Assembly: GCA_000341795.1 (NCBI GenBank)
Contig: AODO01000009.1
Location: 80,243-144,242, forward strand
DNA length: 64,000 nt
Direction: 5' to 3'
From: Rhodococcus triatomae BKS 15-14
GTDB lineage: Bacteria; Actinomycetota; Actinomycetes; Mycobacteriales; Mycobacteriaceae
Below the pieces are notes generated by a model, which did no database searches, was not told the DNA's origin, and saw nothing but the letters and a program-made list of their open reading frames with translations. Below are positions 36,646 to 45,585 of the stretch, in pieces. A program made the position numbers and the translations under genes. The number at the start of each line of letters is the position of its first letter. The stretch's first letter is position 1.

Positions 36646-38097
36646 TCAGCGATCCGAACCGACCCCCGCCGACACCGCGATCGCGCGGCGCTGCCGCTCG
36701 GCGAGGCCGCTGCCGGGAAGCAGATCGGCGATCCGGTCACGGTGCGCGGGCGTGGGCGCCCCGTGCACCGGTAACGCCACCGTCACCGAGAACGCCGCCG
36801 CCCTCAGGGCGGGGTCGTCGTCACCGCAGGCCCGCAGATCGGCGACGACGGCGTCCCATCCACCCCGCGCGCGTTCGAGCACCCACACCCGGCGCCGGAT
36901 CTCCGGGTCGGGGTCGTTCCACGCGCCGTCGAGATCGGCCGGCCGCCAGAGCGCGGGTTGCGCTGCGAGCACCTCGGTGGCCGATCCGGCTTCGCCGCGG
37001 GTGCCCCCGACGACTCTCCCGACGAGACCGGCGACGTCGCCCGCCTCGGCCGACCCCACCATCAGGCGAAGGGCGACGGCACGCAGCGGCGGTTCGTGCG
37101 CCGCGAACAGCGAGCGGATCTCGTCCGGATGCGGCGGACGGCCGGCTTCCCGCAACCCGAGCCACGCCCGGGCGCGCGCACGCGCGGGCAGCGTCGCGGA
37201 GTCGGCGAGATCCCGGTAGGTCGCCACGGGATCCTCTCCGAACTCGGCCCACCTGCGGCGCGCCCACAACCGGACGAGGACCGAACTGTCGACCAGCAGT
37301 CGCCGGACGTCGTCGCGGACGAGCACCGTGACGTCGAAGCGCGCCAGCGCACCGGCCCGGTCGGAGGCCGACATTCCCCGGGTCAGCAACGGCGCCGTCA
37401 CCGTCGGCTCGCCCTCCTGCAGCAGCAGGCGACCGAGCGCACGTTGCACCACGACGTCCTTCTCGGTGAGATAGGCGGCGGCCGCATCGTCCGGGCCGAG
37501 CACGCCCTCCTCGATGCTCCGGGCGACCGCGAAGCGCCGCACGAGCCGATCCTCGTTGGCGCGCAACAGAGCCCACATCTCACCGTCTCCGTGCCGGTGT
37601 CCGGCCACCGTGTGGTACCGGCCGAGGACCGGGTTGCGCCAGTCACGTGCGAAGCGGTTGAGGACGAGCAGCACCGGCGTGATCGCGTCCAGGTCGTCGG
37701 GCTCCGTGCGATCGAGTGTCGCCGCGCAGGCCGCCACCCGGATCGGGAGGACGTGGTCGGAGGTCCTCAGCGCGAGCGCCCGGGACGCGTCCACTCCCGG
37801 TTGCTGCGCGAGAACGGCGACTGCGCGCTCACGCACGTGACCGTCCGGGACCATGCTCATCACGACCGCGGCGCGGGGGTGGGCGGCGAGGCGGCCCGCG
37901 GTCCAGAGGCGGGCGATGTCGTCGCGCTGCTGCGGCAGCATCACGCGGCGGCGAACCCGCTGATCCAATCGGACCAGGTCCACTGCCGCCACTCCCGCCA
38001 TCCACGTGCCCACGGCGTGCAGAGCTCCGACGTCACCGGCCGCGCCTGCCACCAGAATGCGCGACGCGCGCGCGTCCAACTCCCCCACCGAACCCAT
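36646..38097 (-). CDS. HEAT-repeat-like protein of unknown function
   Basis: 483 residues. The start at 38097 follows AGGGGAGGG by 7 bases; a start 51 bases upstream is less likely. The protein is almost wholly alpha-helical with repeated Ala/Arg/Leu-rich units (for example VRERAVAVLAQQPGVDASRA, DDVRRLLVDSSVLVRLWARR, EPPLRAVALRLMVGSAEAGD), suggesting HEAT/ARM-like repeats. No catalytic motif or membrane segment is seen. It lies next to the GntR regulator gene on the same strand, 63 bp apart. Confidence 0.7.
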   Translation of the reverse strand: MGSVGELDARASRILVAGAAGDVGALHAVGTWMAGVAAVDLVRLDQRVRRRVMLPQQRDDIARLWTAGRLAAHPRAAVVMSMVPDGHVRERAVAVLAQQPGVDASRALALRTSDHVLPIRVAACAATLDRTEPDDLDAITPVLLVLNRFARDWRNPVLGRYHTVAGHRHGDGEMWALLRANEDRLVRRFAVARSIEEGVLGPDDAAAAYLTEKDVVVQRALGRLLLQEGEPTVTAPLLTRGMSASDRAGALARFDVTVLVRDDVRRLLVDSSVLVRLWARRRWAEFGEDPVATYRDLADSATLPARARARAWLGLREAGRPPHPDEIRSLFAAHEPPLRAVALRLMVGSAEAGDVAGLVGRVVGGTRGEAGSATEVLAAQPALWRPADLDGAWNDPDPEIRRRVWVLERARGGWDAVVADLRACGDDDPALRAAAFSVTVALPVHGAPTPAHRDRIADLLPGSGLAERQRRAIAVSAGVGSDR

Positions 38098-38160
38098 CCG
38101 ACATCCCTCCCCTGACGGCCCATCCTGCCGGACGAATCCCGCGGGCATGCTCGGCGGGCG

Positions 38161-38811
38161 TCAGCGCGCCGCCATCGCCGCGATCCGGATGTCACGGGTG
38201 CGTTCCTGGTGCGCGACCATGAGAACCCGGGCTCGCTCACCGTCGCCGTCGACCACTGCCTCGTGGATGCCACGGTGCTCGTGTTCGATGGCCGTGAGGT
38301 TCGCGGGCGCCCTGGACTCGTCCGCGTCGTAGACGGCGAGTTGGGCGTCGAGACGTTCCATCAGCTCGGTGATCGTCGGATTGTGCGCGGCGACGCGGAG
38401 CGCGGCGTGCCAGTCGTTGTGCAGTCTCAGGGCGGTGTCCGCGTCCGGTGCGGTGACGGCGCGGTCGAAGAGGCCGATGAGCCGGGCGAGGTCGAAGTCG
38501 GAGCGGCGGGTGGCGGCCGCGAACGCCACCGCGGATTCGAGCGCGATGCGGGCCTCGCAGATCGCGATCACCTCGTCCTCGGTGCGCACCCGGACGAGAT
38601 AACCGCGGGTCACCTTGGTGACGAGTCCCTCGAATTCGAGCCGCTGCAGTGCTTCGCGGACGGGGGTGCGTGACACCCCGAGTTCCACACCGACGGTCGC
38701 GGGGACCAGAAGCGATCCGGGCGGGTGGGCGCCTCCGGTGATTCGTGCGCGCAGCTGCGCGTAGGGCGATCTGTCGTCTGGCACTGCGGCCCCCATGTGG
38801 TGTTCCGGCAT
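38161..38811 (-). CDS. GntR-family (FCD) transcriptional regulator
   Basis: 216 residues. An N-terminal winged helix (VGVELGVSRTPVREALQRLEFEGLV, split here from its flanks) is followed by an all-helical FCD ligand domain with metal-type residues (LHNDWHAAL, ... HEHRGIHEAV). FCD regulators sense small carboxylates or similar ligands and often control the divergent operon. Here that is the ABC transporter/monooxygenase operon starting at 38941. A TGTATACA palindrome at 38869-38876 in the shared promoter fits a GntR half-site pattern. Confidence 0.88.
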   Translation of the reverse strand: MPEHHMGAAVPDDRSPYAQLRARITGGAHPPGSLLVPATVGVELGVSRTPVREALQRLEFEGLVTKVTRGYLVRVRTEDEVIAICEARIALESAVAFAAATRRSDFDLARLIGLFDRAVTAPDADTALRLHNDWHAALRVAAHNPTITELMERLDAQLAVYDADESRAPANLTAIEHEHRGIHEAVVDGDGERARVLMVAHQERTRDIRIAAMAAR

Positions 38812-38868
38812 TCGTCAGGGATACGCCTACCAGGGTGTCCGGGTCCGGCGGAAGAGTTTGAATCCGTG

Positions 38869-38876
38869 TGTATACA
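38869..38876. promoter_or_regulatory. Candidate GntR operator
   Basis: The palindrome TGTATACA, in an unusually AT-rich island (TGTGTATACAAAT), lies between the gntR start and the divergent transporter operon. FadR/FCD regulators typically bind short GT...AC palindromes. Confidence 0.45.
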
Positions 38877-38940
38877 AATGTCGTCATCTGCGTTCATCTG
38901 CATTGTCATGGCTCTCGCACCGCAGCACGCGAGGAGAACG

Positions 38941-38985
38941 ATGAACACGACACCACTCACGCCGACGGCGAGACGACATGCCTGA
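38941..38985 (+). CDS. 14-aa leader peptide overlapping the permease start
   Basis: An ATG preceded by a strong ribosome site (GAGGAGAACG) opens a 14-codon frame (MNTTPLTPTARRHA). It ends at a TGA at 38983-38985, inside the first codons of the permease gene (ATG at 38978). The permease start itself has only a weak ribosome site. This arrangement suggests translational coupling or attenuation of the transporter operon by a leader peptide. Coding potential cannot be proven from so short a frame. Confidence 0.5.
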   Translation: MNTTPLTPTARRHA

Positions 38986-39826
38986 CGCCACGCTGGCCAC
39001 CGCGCCCCGGGCGCGCGAGGTCACCACCGAGCCACCTGCCCGCCAACGCGCCCCCCGGCTGCGTCCCACCGCACTCCTGCCGTGGGTCGTGCCGGTCCTG
39101 GTCCTCGTCGGCTGGCAGTGGGCGTCGTCGACCGGGGTCATCTCGGCGGCGATCCTGCCGCCACCGAGCAAGGTCGCGGACACCGCGGGCGCACTCTGGT
39201 CCGCGGGGGAACTGCAGACCCACCTGCTGGTGAGCCTGCGACGGATCGTCCTCGGTTTCACCATCGGGGCGGCGATCGGTCTCGCCCTCGGTTTCGCCGT
39301 CGGGCTCTCCCGCATCGCGGAGGGCCTCGTCGACCGGACGCTGCAGATGGTCCGCGCGCTCCCCCACCTCGCGCTGGTGCCGCTGCTGATCGCCGCGTTC
39401 GGGATCGGCGAGATGCCGAAGATCCTGCTCGTGACCCTCGGCGTGGTCTTTCCCGTCTACCTGAACACCGTCGCCGGCATCCGGACCGTCGACCCGAAAC
39501 TCGTCCAGCTCGGGCAGTCGTACGGCCTCGGCCGGGGCGAGCGGATCCGGCAGATCATCGTCCCGGGCGCGATGCCGATGATCCTGACGGGCCTGCGGTA
39601 CGCCCTCGGTGTCGCCTGGCTGACCCTGGTGATCGCCGAGACCATCGCCACCAGCGAGGGCATCGGGTTCCTCGCACAGAACGGCCGGGATCTGCTCCGC
39701 AACGACCGGATCGTCCTCGCGATCCTGCTGTACGCCGTCGCGGGGCTCCTCGCCGACCAGCTGATCCGGTTCGTCGAGGCCCGGCTGCTGCGCTGGAACC
39801 CCAACTACCAGAAGGACATCCGCTGA
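38978..39826 (+). CDS. ABC transporter permease, sulfonate/nitrate/taurine type
   Basis: 282 residues with about six membrane segments and the binding-protein-dependent permease loop (EAA-type, PKLVQLGQSYGLGRGERIRQ, then a Pro-rich GAMPMILTGLRYALG). It resembles SsuC/TauC permeases. It carries the membrane channel of an importer with the ATPase (1-base start/stop overlap) and lipoprotein binding protein that follow. The neighbouring flavin monooxygenase suggests an organosulfur substrate, but nitrilotriacetate-like or other ligands are possible. Confidence 0.9.
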   Translation: MPDATLATAPRAREVTTEPPARQRAPRLRPTALLPWVVPVLVLVGWQWASSTGVISAAILPPPSKVADTAGALWSAGELQTHLLVSLRRIVLGFTIGAAIGLALGFAVGLSRIAEGLVDRTLQMVRALPHLALVPLLIAAFGIGEMPKILLVTLGVVFPVYLNTVAGIRTVDPKLVQLGQSYGLGRGERIRQIIVPGAMPMILTGLRYALGVAWLTLVIAETIATSEGIGFLAQNGRDLLRNDRIVLAILLYAVAGLLADQLIRFVEARLLRWNPNYQKDIR

Positions 39827-40554
39827 TGAGCACGGAGAATCTCGTCGGCCTCGACCTGCTCGGTGTCGGCCACCGCTACCGCGACAAGCAGGTCCTCGAC
39901 CAGCTCGACCTGTCCATCGCCCCGGGCGAGTTCGTCACCTTCCTCGGCCCCAGCGGTGTCGGCAAGTCGACCCTGCTGCGCATCCTCGCCGGGCTCGAGG
40001 AGCCCACCTCGGGCCGCGTCGAGCCCACCGTCGACCGTCCCGTCGTCTCACGGATGATGTTCCAGGAGGATCGCCTCCTGCCGTGGCGCAACGTCCAGGG
40101 CAACGCCGCGCTCGGCACCCGCGGGCGCCGCGACGAGGCCGTCGAGCTGCTCCGCGAGGTGGGCCTCGCCGGACGCGAGAAGGACTGGCCGTCGGAGCTG
40201 TCCGGGGGTCAGCGCCAACGCGTCGCGCTGGCCCGGGCCCTACTGCACCAGCCCGACGTCCTGCTCCTCGACGAACCGTTCGGCGCACTCGACGCGATCA
40301 CCCGGGTCACCATGCAGCAGCTCCTCGAACGGGTGCTGCGTGAACACCCGCGCACCGTCCTGCTGGTCACCCACGACGTCGAGGAGGCTCTCGTCCTCTC
40401 CGACCGGGTGCTGCTGCTCACCGAGAGCGGCATCACCCGGGAGCTGCGCATCGACCAGCCCCGCCCCCGCCACCGCGGCGACGCCCGACTCGCCGGCTGG
40501 AAGGAGGAGTTCCTCGAAGGACTCCTCGAAGCCGACCACGCACTGCACTCCTGA
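39826..40554 (+). CDS. ABC transporter ATPase, SsuB/TauB type
   Basis: 242 residues. Walker A GPSGVGKST near residue 40, signature LSGGQRQRVALARAL near 125, Walker B VLLLDEPFGALD and the switch His in LLVTHDVEEA are all present. It powers import through the permease just upstream (TGATG overlap). The Q-loop region (MMFQEDRLLPWRNV) is typical of sulfonate/nitrate/taurine importers. Confidence 0.92.
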   Translation: MSTENLVGLDLLGVGHRYRDKQVLDQLDLSIAPGEFVTFLGPSGVGKSTLLRILAGLEEPTSGRVEPTVDRPVVSRMMFQEDRLLPWRNVQGNAALGTRGRRDEAVELLREVGLAGREKDWPSELSGGQRQRVALARALLHQPDVLLLDEPFGALDAITRVTMQQLLERVLREHPRTVLLVTHDVEEALVLSDRVLLLTESGITRELRIDQPRPRHRGDARLAGWKEEFLEGLLEADHALHS

Positions 40555-40573
40555 ACGAACCCGAAAGGCCCCC

Positions 40574-41650
40574 ATGTCACCCCTCACCACCCCCACCCTC
40601 AGCCGCCGCGGCTTCTTCAAGGCCACCGGAGCCGGGCTGCTCGGACTGACCGCGTTGTCGCTGGCCGGCTGCGGAACCGACGCCGCCGCGGCCGACGGCG
40701 GACCTCTGACCACCGTGCGGTACGCGCTCATCGGCGACGGCAACGCCGAGCCGGGCACCCTGCTGCGCAACAACATCGGCGGCTTCGACCTCAGCGGTGA
40801 CCTCGGCGTTCCGGTCGAGTGGCCCACCGGATTCCCCGCCTCCCTGCCCGTGATGGAGGCGATCAAGTCGGGCAGCGTGGACTTCTCGTTCGCGACGGCG
40901 ACCGCGGTCATCTACGCCATCGGCGGTGGCGTCCCGATCGTCCCGCTCGTCGCGTACCCGCTGCCGAGCAACGAGGTGGAGGTGCTGGTCCCGAAGGGCT
41001 CCGACATCCGGTCCGCGGCAGATCTCAAGGGCCGCAAGGTCGCCGATCATCGCGGCACCACGGGTACGTACAGCCTGGTGAAGTACCTCGAGTCCGCCGG
41101 GCTGACCATCGACGACATCGAGTACGTCAACCTGACCGCCGCGGACGCCGAGGCCGCGTTCGCACAGGGCAAGGTGGACGCCTGGATCACCTGGCAGCCG
41201 ACCGCGGAACTCGCACGCCGCAAGCACGACGCCGCGACCCTGCCCGACGTGAAGACCTACGACTATGCGTTCTTCGTCGCCAGCGAGTCGTTCGCGAACA
41301 ACCACCCGGAGGCCGCGGCGACCCTGGTGCGGAACGTGCGCGACGCGCAGCGGTGGATCGAGGCCAACCCGGAGGGCGCGGTCGCGGAGTTCACCCGCCT
41401 CGGCGGCTTCGGTGGCAACGAACTCGAGGCGCAGGTGTATCTGGACCTGGTGAAGTCCGGGCGCCTCTCCTACTCGGGAGCGGGCCAGTTCACCTCCGTC
41501 GGAGCGGACGCGATCGCGGGCACCCAGGACCTCGCCGACAACTTCCACCGCCTCGGGATCTATCCCGAACAGGTGGACGTGACGTCGTGGCTGCAGGATT
41601 CGCGCTTCGACTCGATCAAGTCCGCCGTCGACCAGGAACTCGCGAAGTAG
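40574..41650 (+). CDS. Substrate-binding lipoprotein of the ABC importer (Tat-type signal)
   Basis: 358 residues. The signal has a twin arginine (SRRGFF, residues 10-15), a hydrophobic run and a lipobox LAGC (Cys33), so it is probably exported folded and lipid-anchored. The mature part is an SsuA/NMT1-type binding protein (GSVDFSFATATAVIYAIGGG, AADLKGRKVADHRGTTG, GKVDAWITWQP). It captures the substrate outside the cell for the permease/ATPase upstream. The ligand is not known. Confidence 0.9.
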   Translation: MSPLTTPTLSRRGFFKATGAGLLGLTALSLAGCGTDAAAADGGPLTTVRYALIGDGNAEPGTLLRNNIGGFDLSGDLGVPVEWPTGFPASLPVMEAIKSGSVDFSFATATAVIYAIGGGVPIVPLVAYPLPSNEVEVLVPKGSDIRSAADLKGRKVADHRGTTGTYSLVKYLESAGLTIDDIEYVNLTAADAEAAFAQGKVDAWITWQPTAELARRKHDAATLPDVKTYDYAFFVASESFANNHPEAAATLVRNVRDAQRWIEANPEGAVAEFTRLGGFGGNELEAQVYLDLVKSGRLSYSGAGQFTSVGADAIAGTQDLADNFHRLGIYPEQVDVTSWLQDSRFDSIKSAVDQELAK

Positions 41651-41660
41651 GTCTCCGCCC

Positions 41661-43022
41661 ATGTCTTCTCAGATGCATCTCGCCGCGTTCGTCACCGCCG
41701 GACCGGGTCGTCCCGGTGGCTGGCGGTATCCCGACTCCGTCCCCGGCTGGTTGAGCGCGGAGTACTACCAGAACATCGCCCGCACCCTCGAGGACGGCCG
41801 GTTCGATCTCGCGTTCTTCGCCGACATCCTGTCCGTCCCCGACCGCTTCGGATCGAGCACCGACAGTCAGCTCCGCAACGGTGCGCTCGGATCGCTGCGC
41901 CTCGATCCGTTGCACGTGCTCACCTCGATGGGCGCCGTCACCAAGCACCTCGGCCTCGCCGCGACGGTGTCGACGACGTACGCGCAACCGTTCACCGTCG
42001 CCCGCTCCTTCGCCACTCTCGACCACCTCACCGCCGGGCGTGCCGCGTGGAACGTCGTGACCTCGTTCCAGGAGTCCGAGGCCCGGAACTTCAACCGGGA
42101 CGAGCAGTTTCCGCGGGAGAAGCGCTACGAGCGGGCCGACGAGTTCCTGGAGGTCGCCGGCAAGCTGTGGGACAGCTGGGAGGACGACGCGCTGGTTCTC
42201 GACGCCGAGACCCCGCTGTTCGCCGAGCCGTCCAAGGTGCACGCGATCGACCACAAGGGTGAGTGGTTCACCGTCCAGGGGCCGCTGAACGTGCCGCGCC
42301 CACCGCAGGGCTATCCCGTCGTGATCCAGGCCGGCGCCTCCGCGAAGGGCAAGGACTTCGCCGCCCGCTGGTCCGATGTGATCTTCTGCAGCCACGCCTC
42401 GCTCGAATCCGCGCAGGACTTCTACCGCGAGATCAAGGAGCGCGCCGCCGCGCACGGCCGCGACCCGCGTCAGGTGAAGATCCTGCCGTCCATCGCTCCC
42501 GTCGTCGGTCCGACGACCGAGGTCGCACAGCAGACCGCCGATTTGCTGTTCGACCTCGTGCCGCCGCTGGGCGGGCTGTCGACGCTCGCCTACCACCTGG
42601 ACGTGGACCTGTCGACGTTCCCGCTGGACGAGCGACTGCCGGACGTGGAGGTGCCCGGCGTCGAGGGGCACTACCGGGAGGTCCGCGAGATCACCGAACG
42701 CGAGGGTCTGACGCTGCGCGAGCTCGGCAAGCAGTACGGCGGCCGCGTCGAGGGCGGATTCGTCGGCACCGCAGCCGATGTCGCGGACGGTCTGGAGCAG
42801 TGGTTCACCGAGGGCGCCTGCGACGGCTTCATGGTGCAGGCCCCCTACCAGCCCGGGGGATTCGAGGACTTCACCCGGCAGGTGGTTCCCGAACTGCAGA
42901 GGCGCGGACTGTTCCGCACCGAGTACGAGGGCGCCACCCTGCGCGAGAACCTCGGTCTGCACCGCGCCGCTGCGGGTGAGTGGTCGAACCGGGTGCCCAC
43001 GCGGCCGGGCGTCGCGACGTGA
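41661..43022 (+). CDS. FMN-dependent monooxygenase of the NtaA/SnaA/DszA family
   Basis: 453 residues, the family's usual length. Family blocks include WRYPDSVPGWLSAEYYQNIA near the N-terminus, DLAFFADILSVPDR, AARFATLDHLTxGR-type (ARSFATLDHLTAGRAAWNVV) and SFQESEARNFNRDEQ. These two-component LLM enzymes use reduced FMN from a partner reductase to oxidise substrates such as nitrilotriacetate or dibenzothiophene sulfone. No flavin reductase gene lies beside it. Co-transcription with a sulfonate-type importer suggests an imported organosulfur substrate. It overlaps the next gene by 4 bases (GTGA). Confidence 0.9.
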   Translation: MSSQMHLAAFVTAGPGRPGGWRYPDSVPGWLSAEYYQNIARTLEDGRFDLAFFADILSVPDRFGSSTDSQLRNGALGSLRLDPLHVLTSMGAVTKHLGLAATVSTTYAQPFTVARSFATLDHLTAGRAAWNVVTSFQESEARNFNRDEQFPREKRYERADEFLEVAGKLWDSWEDDALVLDAETPLFAEPSKVHAIDHKGEWFTVQGPLNVPRPPQGYPVVIQAGASAKGKDFAARWSDVIFCSHASLESAQDFYREIKERAAAHGRDPRQVKILPSIAPVVGPTTEVAQQTADLLFDLVPPLGGLSTLAYHLDVDLSTFPLDERLPDVEVPGVEGHYREVREITEREGLTLRELGKQYGGRVEGGFVGTAADVADGLEQWFTEGACDGFMVQAPYQPGGFEDFTRQVVPELQRRGLFRTEYEGATLRENLGLHRAAAGEWSNRVPTRPGVAT

Positions 43023-43438
43023 CCACGGCGACACCGGGAATCGCGTCGGTGTCCGGGCACACCATCGCCGGCGTGCCCGGTCGGTTCGTGCTCGACGCGC
43101 GCACCAATCATCTGGTCAGCGACTCACGGCTGGGTCCGGGCGAGTCGATCCAGGCCGGCGAACTGCTGCTGTCGGCGGTGGTGTCGTGCGCGATGGCGAA
43201 CTTCGAGGCGAACGCCACCGAGCTCGGGATTCCGGTCACGAGCATCGCCGTGGACGCCGAGCACGCCCGCGGGACCGCGGACCCGACGCGGTACGAGTTC
43301 ACCCGGATCCGGGTCACGGTGCGCGGGGTCGCCCAGTCCGCGGCCGACGCGCTCGGTGAGCGGTTCGTTGCGACGTGCCCGATCTACAACACCATCCGAC
43401 GCGGCAGCGGCGCCGAGTTGACGGTCACCGCTGCGTGA
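43019..43438 (+). CDS. OsmC/Ohr-family protein
   Basis: 139 residues from a GTG inside the GTGA overlap. The two conserved cysteines of the family are present (SAVVSCAMANFE near residue 58; VATCPIYNTI near 121). Family members reduce organic hydroperoxides or act on thiols. Here it ends an importer/monooxygenase operon and may protect against peroxide or act on a sulfur intermediate, which is inference. Its stop lies 1 base from the convergent MaoC gene. Confidence 0.85.
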   Translation: MTTATPGIASVSGHTIAGVPGRFVLDARTNHLVSDSRLGPGESIQAGELLLSAVVSCAMANFEANATELGIPVTSIAVDAEHARGTADPTRYEFTRIRVTVRGVAQSAADALGERFVATCPIYNTIRRGSGAELTVTAA

Positions 43439-43439
43439 T

Positions 43440-43901
43440 TCACGCCGGTCGGCGCCGGACGAGCACCTCCGCCACCTGGGACAGGAACGGGGTGCCGTCG
43501 GCGTCGGCCAGCGTCTGGGTGAAGGTGACCAGGCCGCGGCCACGGTCGTCGAGAACGACGTCGTCGACGCGCATGGACCCGACGAGCAGGTCGCCGGGAC
43601 GTACGGGGCGCAGGAACTGCACGTCCCGTACGTTGCGGCCGGCGATGACCGCCATGGTGCCGTAGGCGTTCAGGACCGACAGCCGCTGCAGGACGGCGAT
43701 GGAGTGGATGCCGCTGGCGATCAGGCCTCCGAACCACCCGTTCTCGGCGACCTCGCGGTCGACGTGGAATCCCTGCGGGTCCCACTGCCGGGCGAAGGCG
43801 ACGAGCTCGGCCTCGTCGATCGTGTACTCGCCCAGTTCGACGACCTCGCCGATCGTCAGGTCGTCGGCGTAGCGGATGGTGGTCAGGGTCTCGTCACTCA
43901 C
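43440..43901 (-). CDS. MaoC-like (R)-specific enoyl-CoA hydratase
   Basis: 153 residues, a hot-dog fold. The hydratase signature is visible: WDPQGFHVD, with the catalytic Asp and a His five residues on, then GLIASGIHSIAV and FLRPVRPGDLL. It hydrates trans-enoyl-CoA. It lies 19 bases after the acyl-CoA dehydrogenase gene on the same strand, so the two likely form a short acyl-CoA oxidation operon. Confidence 0.88.
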   Translation of the reverse strand: MSDETLTTIRYADDLTIGEVVELGEYTIDEAELVAFARQWDPQGFHVDREVAENGWFGGLIASGIHSIAVLQRLSVLNAYGTMAVIAGRNVRDVQFLRPVRPGDLLVGSMRVDDVVLDDRGRGLVTFTQTLADADGTPFLSQVAEVLVRRRPA

Positions 43902-43920
43902 TGCCGTCTCCTCGGATCCG

Positions 43921-45069
43921 TCAGAGTGCCCTGGCGATGATGCTCTTCATCACCTCGTTGGCGCCGGCGTAGATCCGCTGCACCCGGGCGTCCTGGTACA
44001 TGCGGGCGATGAGGTATTCGCGCATGTAGCCGTAGCCGCCGTGCAGCTGCACGCAGCGGTCGACGACCTCGCACTGCTTGTCGGTGAGCCAGTACTTGAC
44101 CATCGCCGCCTCGGTGGCGTCGAGCTCGCCGCGCAGGTGCGACTGGATGCAGTGGTCGAGGAACACCTCGCAGGTGCGGGCGATGGTCTGGCACTCGGCC
44201 AGCTCGAAGGCGGTGTTCTGGAGTTCGAACAGGCTGCTGCCGAACGCTTCCCGGCCCTTCGTGTAGGCGACGGTCTCGTCGATCGCGCGCCGCATCGCGC
44301 CGGACGCCTGCGCGCCGATGATCAGCCGCTCCTGCACGAGCTGCGTCATCAGCTGGCCGAAGCCCTGGCCCTCGACGTCGCCGAGGAGGTTCGACACCGG
44401 CACGCGGACGTCGGTGAAGGACAGTTCGGAGGTGTCGGCGGCGAGCTGGCCGACCTTGTCGAGCACCCGTCCGACCGCGAACCCGGGCTGGTCCCGCAGG
44501 TCCACGATGACCATCGAGACGCCCTTGGCGCCGGCCTTCGGGTCGGTCTTGACGGCCATGACGATGACGTCGGCGGACGAGCCGTTGGTGATGAACGTCT
44601 TCGATCCGTTGATGACGTACTCGTCGCCGTCGCGGATCGCGGTGGTCTTGATCGCCTTGAGGTCGGATCCGGCGCCGGGTTCGGTCATGCCGATCGCGCC
44701 GATGATCTCGCCGGTGGCCATGCCGGGCAGCCACGCATGCTTCTGCTCCTCGGTGCCGTACTCGAGGATGTAGTGCGGCACGATCCCGCTGTGTACCGCG
44801 ACACCGAAGGCGAGGTCGCCTGCGTAGCCCTGCGCGTCGAGGACCGCGAGGTCGTGCGCGAAGGTGCCGCCACCGCCGCCGTACTCCTCGGGGATCGAGC
44901 AGCACAGCAGACCCAGCTTGCCTGCTTCGAGCCACACCTCTCGGTCGAAGCGGTGCTGGGCGTCCCACTTGTCGATGTGGGCGATGATCTCGCGGTCGAA
45001 GAACCCGGCGGCGAGTTCGGAGAGCGCACGAATCTCGTCGTCGTGCCAGGTGGGGACGTATTTCTTCAC
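43921..45069 (-). CDS. Acyl-CoA dehydrogenase
   Basis: 382 residues from a GTG at 45069 preceded by AAGGCGG; an ATG 33 bases earlier is possible but lacks a ribosome site. Family motifs are GAIGMTEPGAGSDLKAIKT (FAD/acyl binding), KTFITNGSSADV, and the C-terminal QLHGGYGYMREYLIARMYQD and RIYAGANEVMKSIIA. It introduces the alpha-beta double bond in an acyl-CoA using FAD. The chain specificity is unclear. Upstream partner of the MaoC gene. Confidence 0.9.
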   Translation of the reverse strand: MKKYVPTWHDDEIRALSELAAGFFDREIIAHIDKWDAQHRFDREVWLEAGKLGLLCCSIPEEYGGGGGTFAHDLAVLDAQGYAGDLAFGVAVHSGIVPHYILEYGTEEQKHAWLPGMATGEIIGAIGMTEPGAGSDLKAIKTTAIRDGDEYVINGSKTFITNGSSADVIVMAVKTDPKAGAKGVSMVIVDLRDQPGFAVGRVLDKVGQLAADTSELSFTDVRVPVSNLLGDVEGQGFGQLMTQLVQERLIIGAQASGAMRRAIDETVAYTKGREAFGSSLFELQNTAFELAECQTIARTCEVFLDHCIQSHLRGELDATEAAMVKYWLTDKQCEVVDRCVQLHGGYGYMREYLIARMYQDARVQRIYAGANEVMKSIIARAL

Positions 45070-45174
45070 CGCATACCGCCTTGTCGAGTTCCGCGCGGTC
45101 ACGTGGCGTCCGCGCCGTCGTGACCCATGCTAACGGAACTGTTCTAGCGATCGTTCAAAGGTGGACGCGAGCGG

Positions 45175-45540
45175 TCACGAGCATGCGCAGAGGCAGAAGT
45201 GATGCCCGGCCGGGTCGCGGTACACGCGGAACGTCGGATGCGTCTCCCCGTCGTCGACGAGCCGGGCACCGTGGTCGAGGACCCACCGCTCGGCGGCGTC
45301 GAGGTCGTCGACGACCAGGTCGAGGTGCACCTTCACGCCCTGCGCCGGCCAGTCGACCGGGGTGAAGTCGGGTGCGAGCTGGAATGCGAGCCGCAGCTCG
45401 CCCGGGCCGTGCAGGACCACCCAGTCGTCGTCGGTGCGGCCGATCCGCCAGTCGAGGACGTCGCGGTAGAACCCGGCGAGTGCGGCCGGGTCCGGGCAGT
45501 CCAGGACGGTGTAGTCGACGTCGATCCGGGGGCGCGTCAT
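45175..45540 (-). CDS. VOC-family (glyoxalase/bleomycin-resistance-like) protein
   Basis: 121 residues with one beta-alpha-beta-beta-beta pair: DVDYTVLDCPDPAALAGFYRD near the N-terminus and KVHLDLVVDDLDAAERWVLD in the middle, ending in YRDPAGHHFCLC, typical of metal-binding VOC proteins. The biochemical role cannot be assigned. It is monocistronic and diverges from the DUF2470 gene. Confidence 0.85.
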   Translation of the reverse strand: MTRPRIDVDYTVLDCPDPAALAGFYRDVLDWRIGRTDDDWVVLHGPGELRLAFQLAPDFTPVDWPAQGVKVHLDLVVDDLDAAERWVLDHGARLVDDGETHPTFRVYRDPAGHHFCLCACS

Positions 45541-45572
45541 GTCACGAGCCTAGGCGCGGCGGCGGGCAACCC

Positions 45573-45578
45573 TAGGAT
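45573..45578 (+). promoter_or_regulatory. -10 element for leaderless DUF2470 mRNA
   Basis: TAGGAT lies 7 bases before the ATG at 45586, with no ribosome site between. It overlaps an earlier in-frame ATG (45577), making that start unlikely. Confidence 0.5.
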
Positions 45579-45585
45579 GGCGCGC

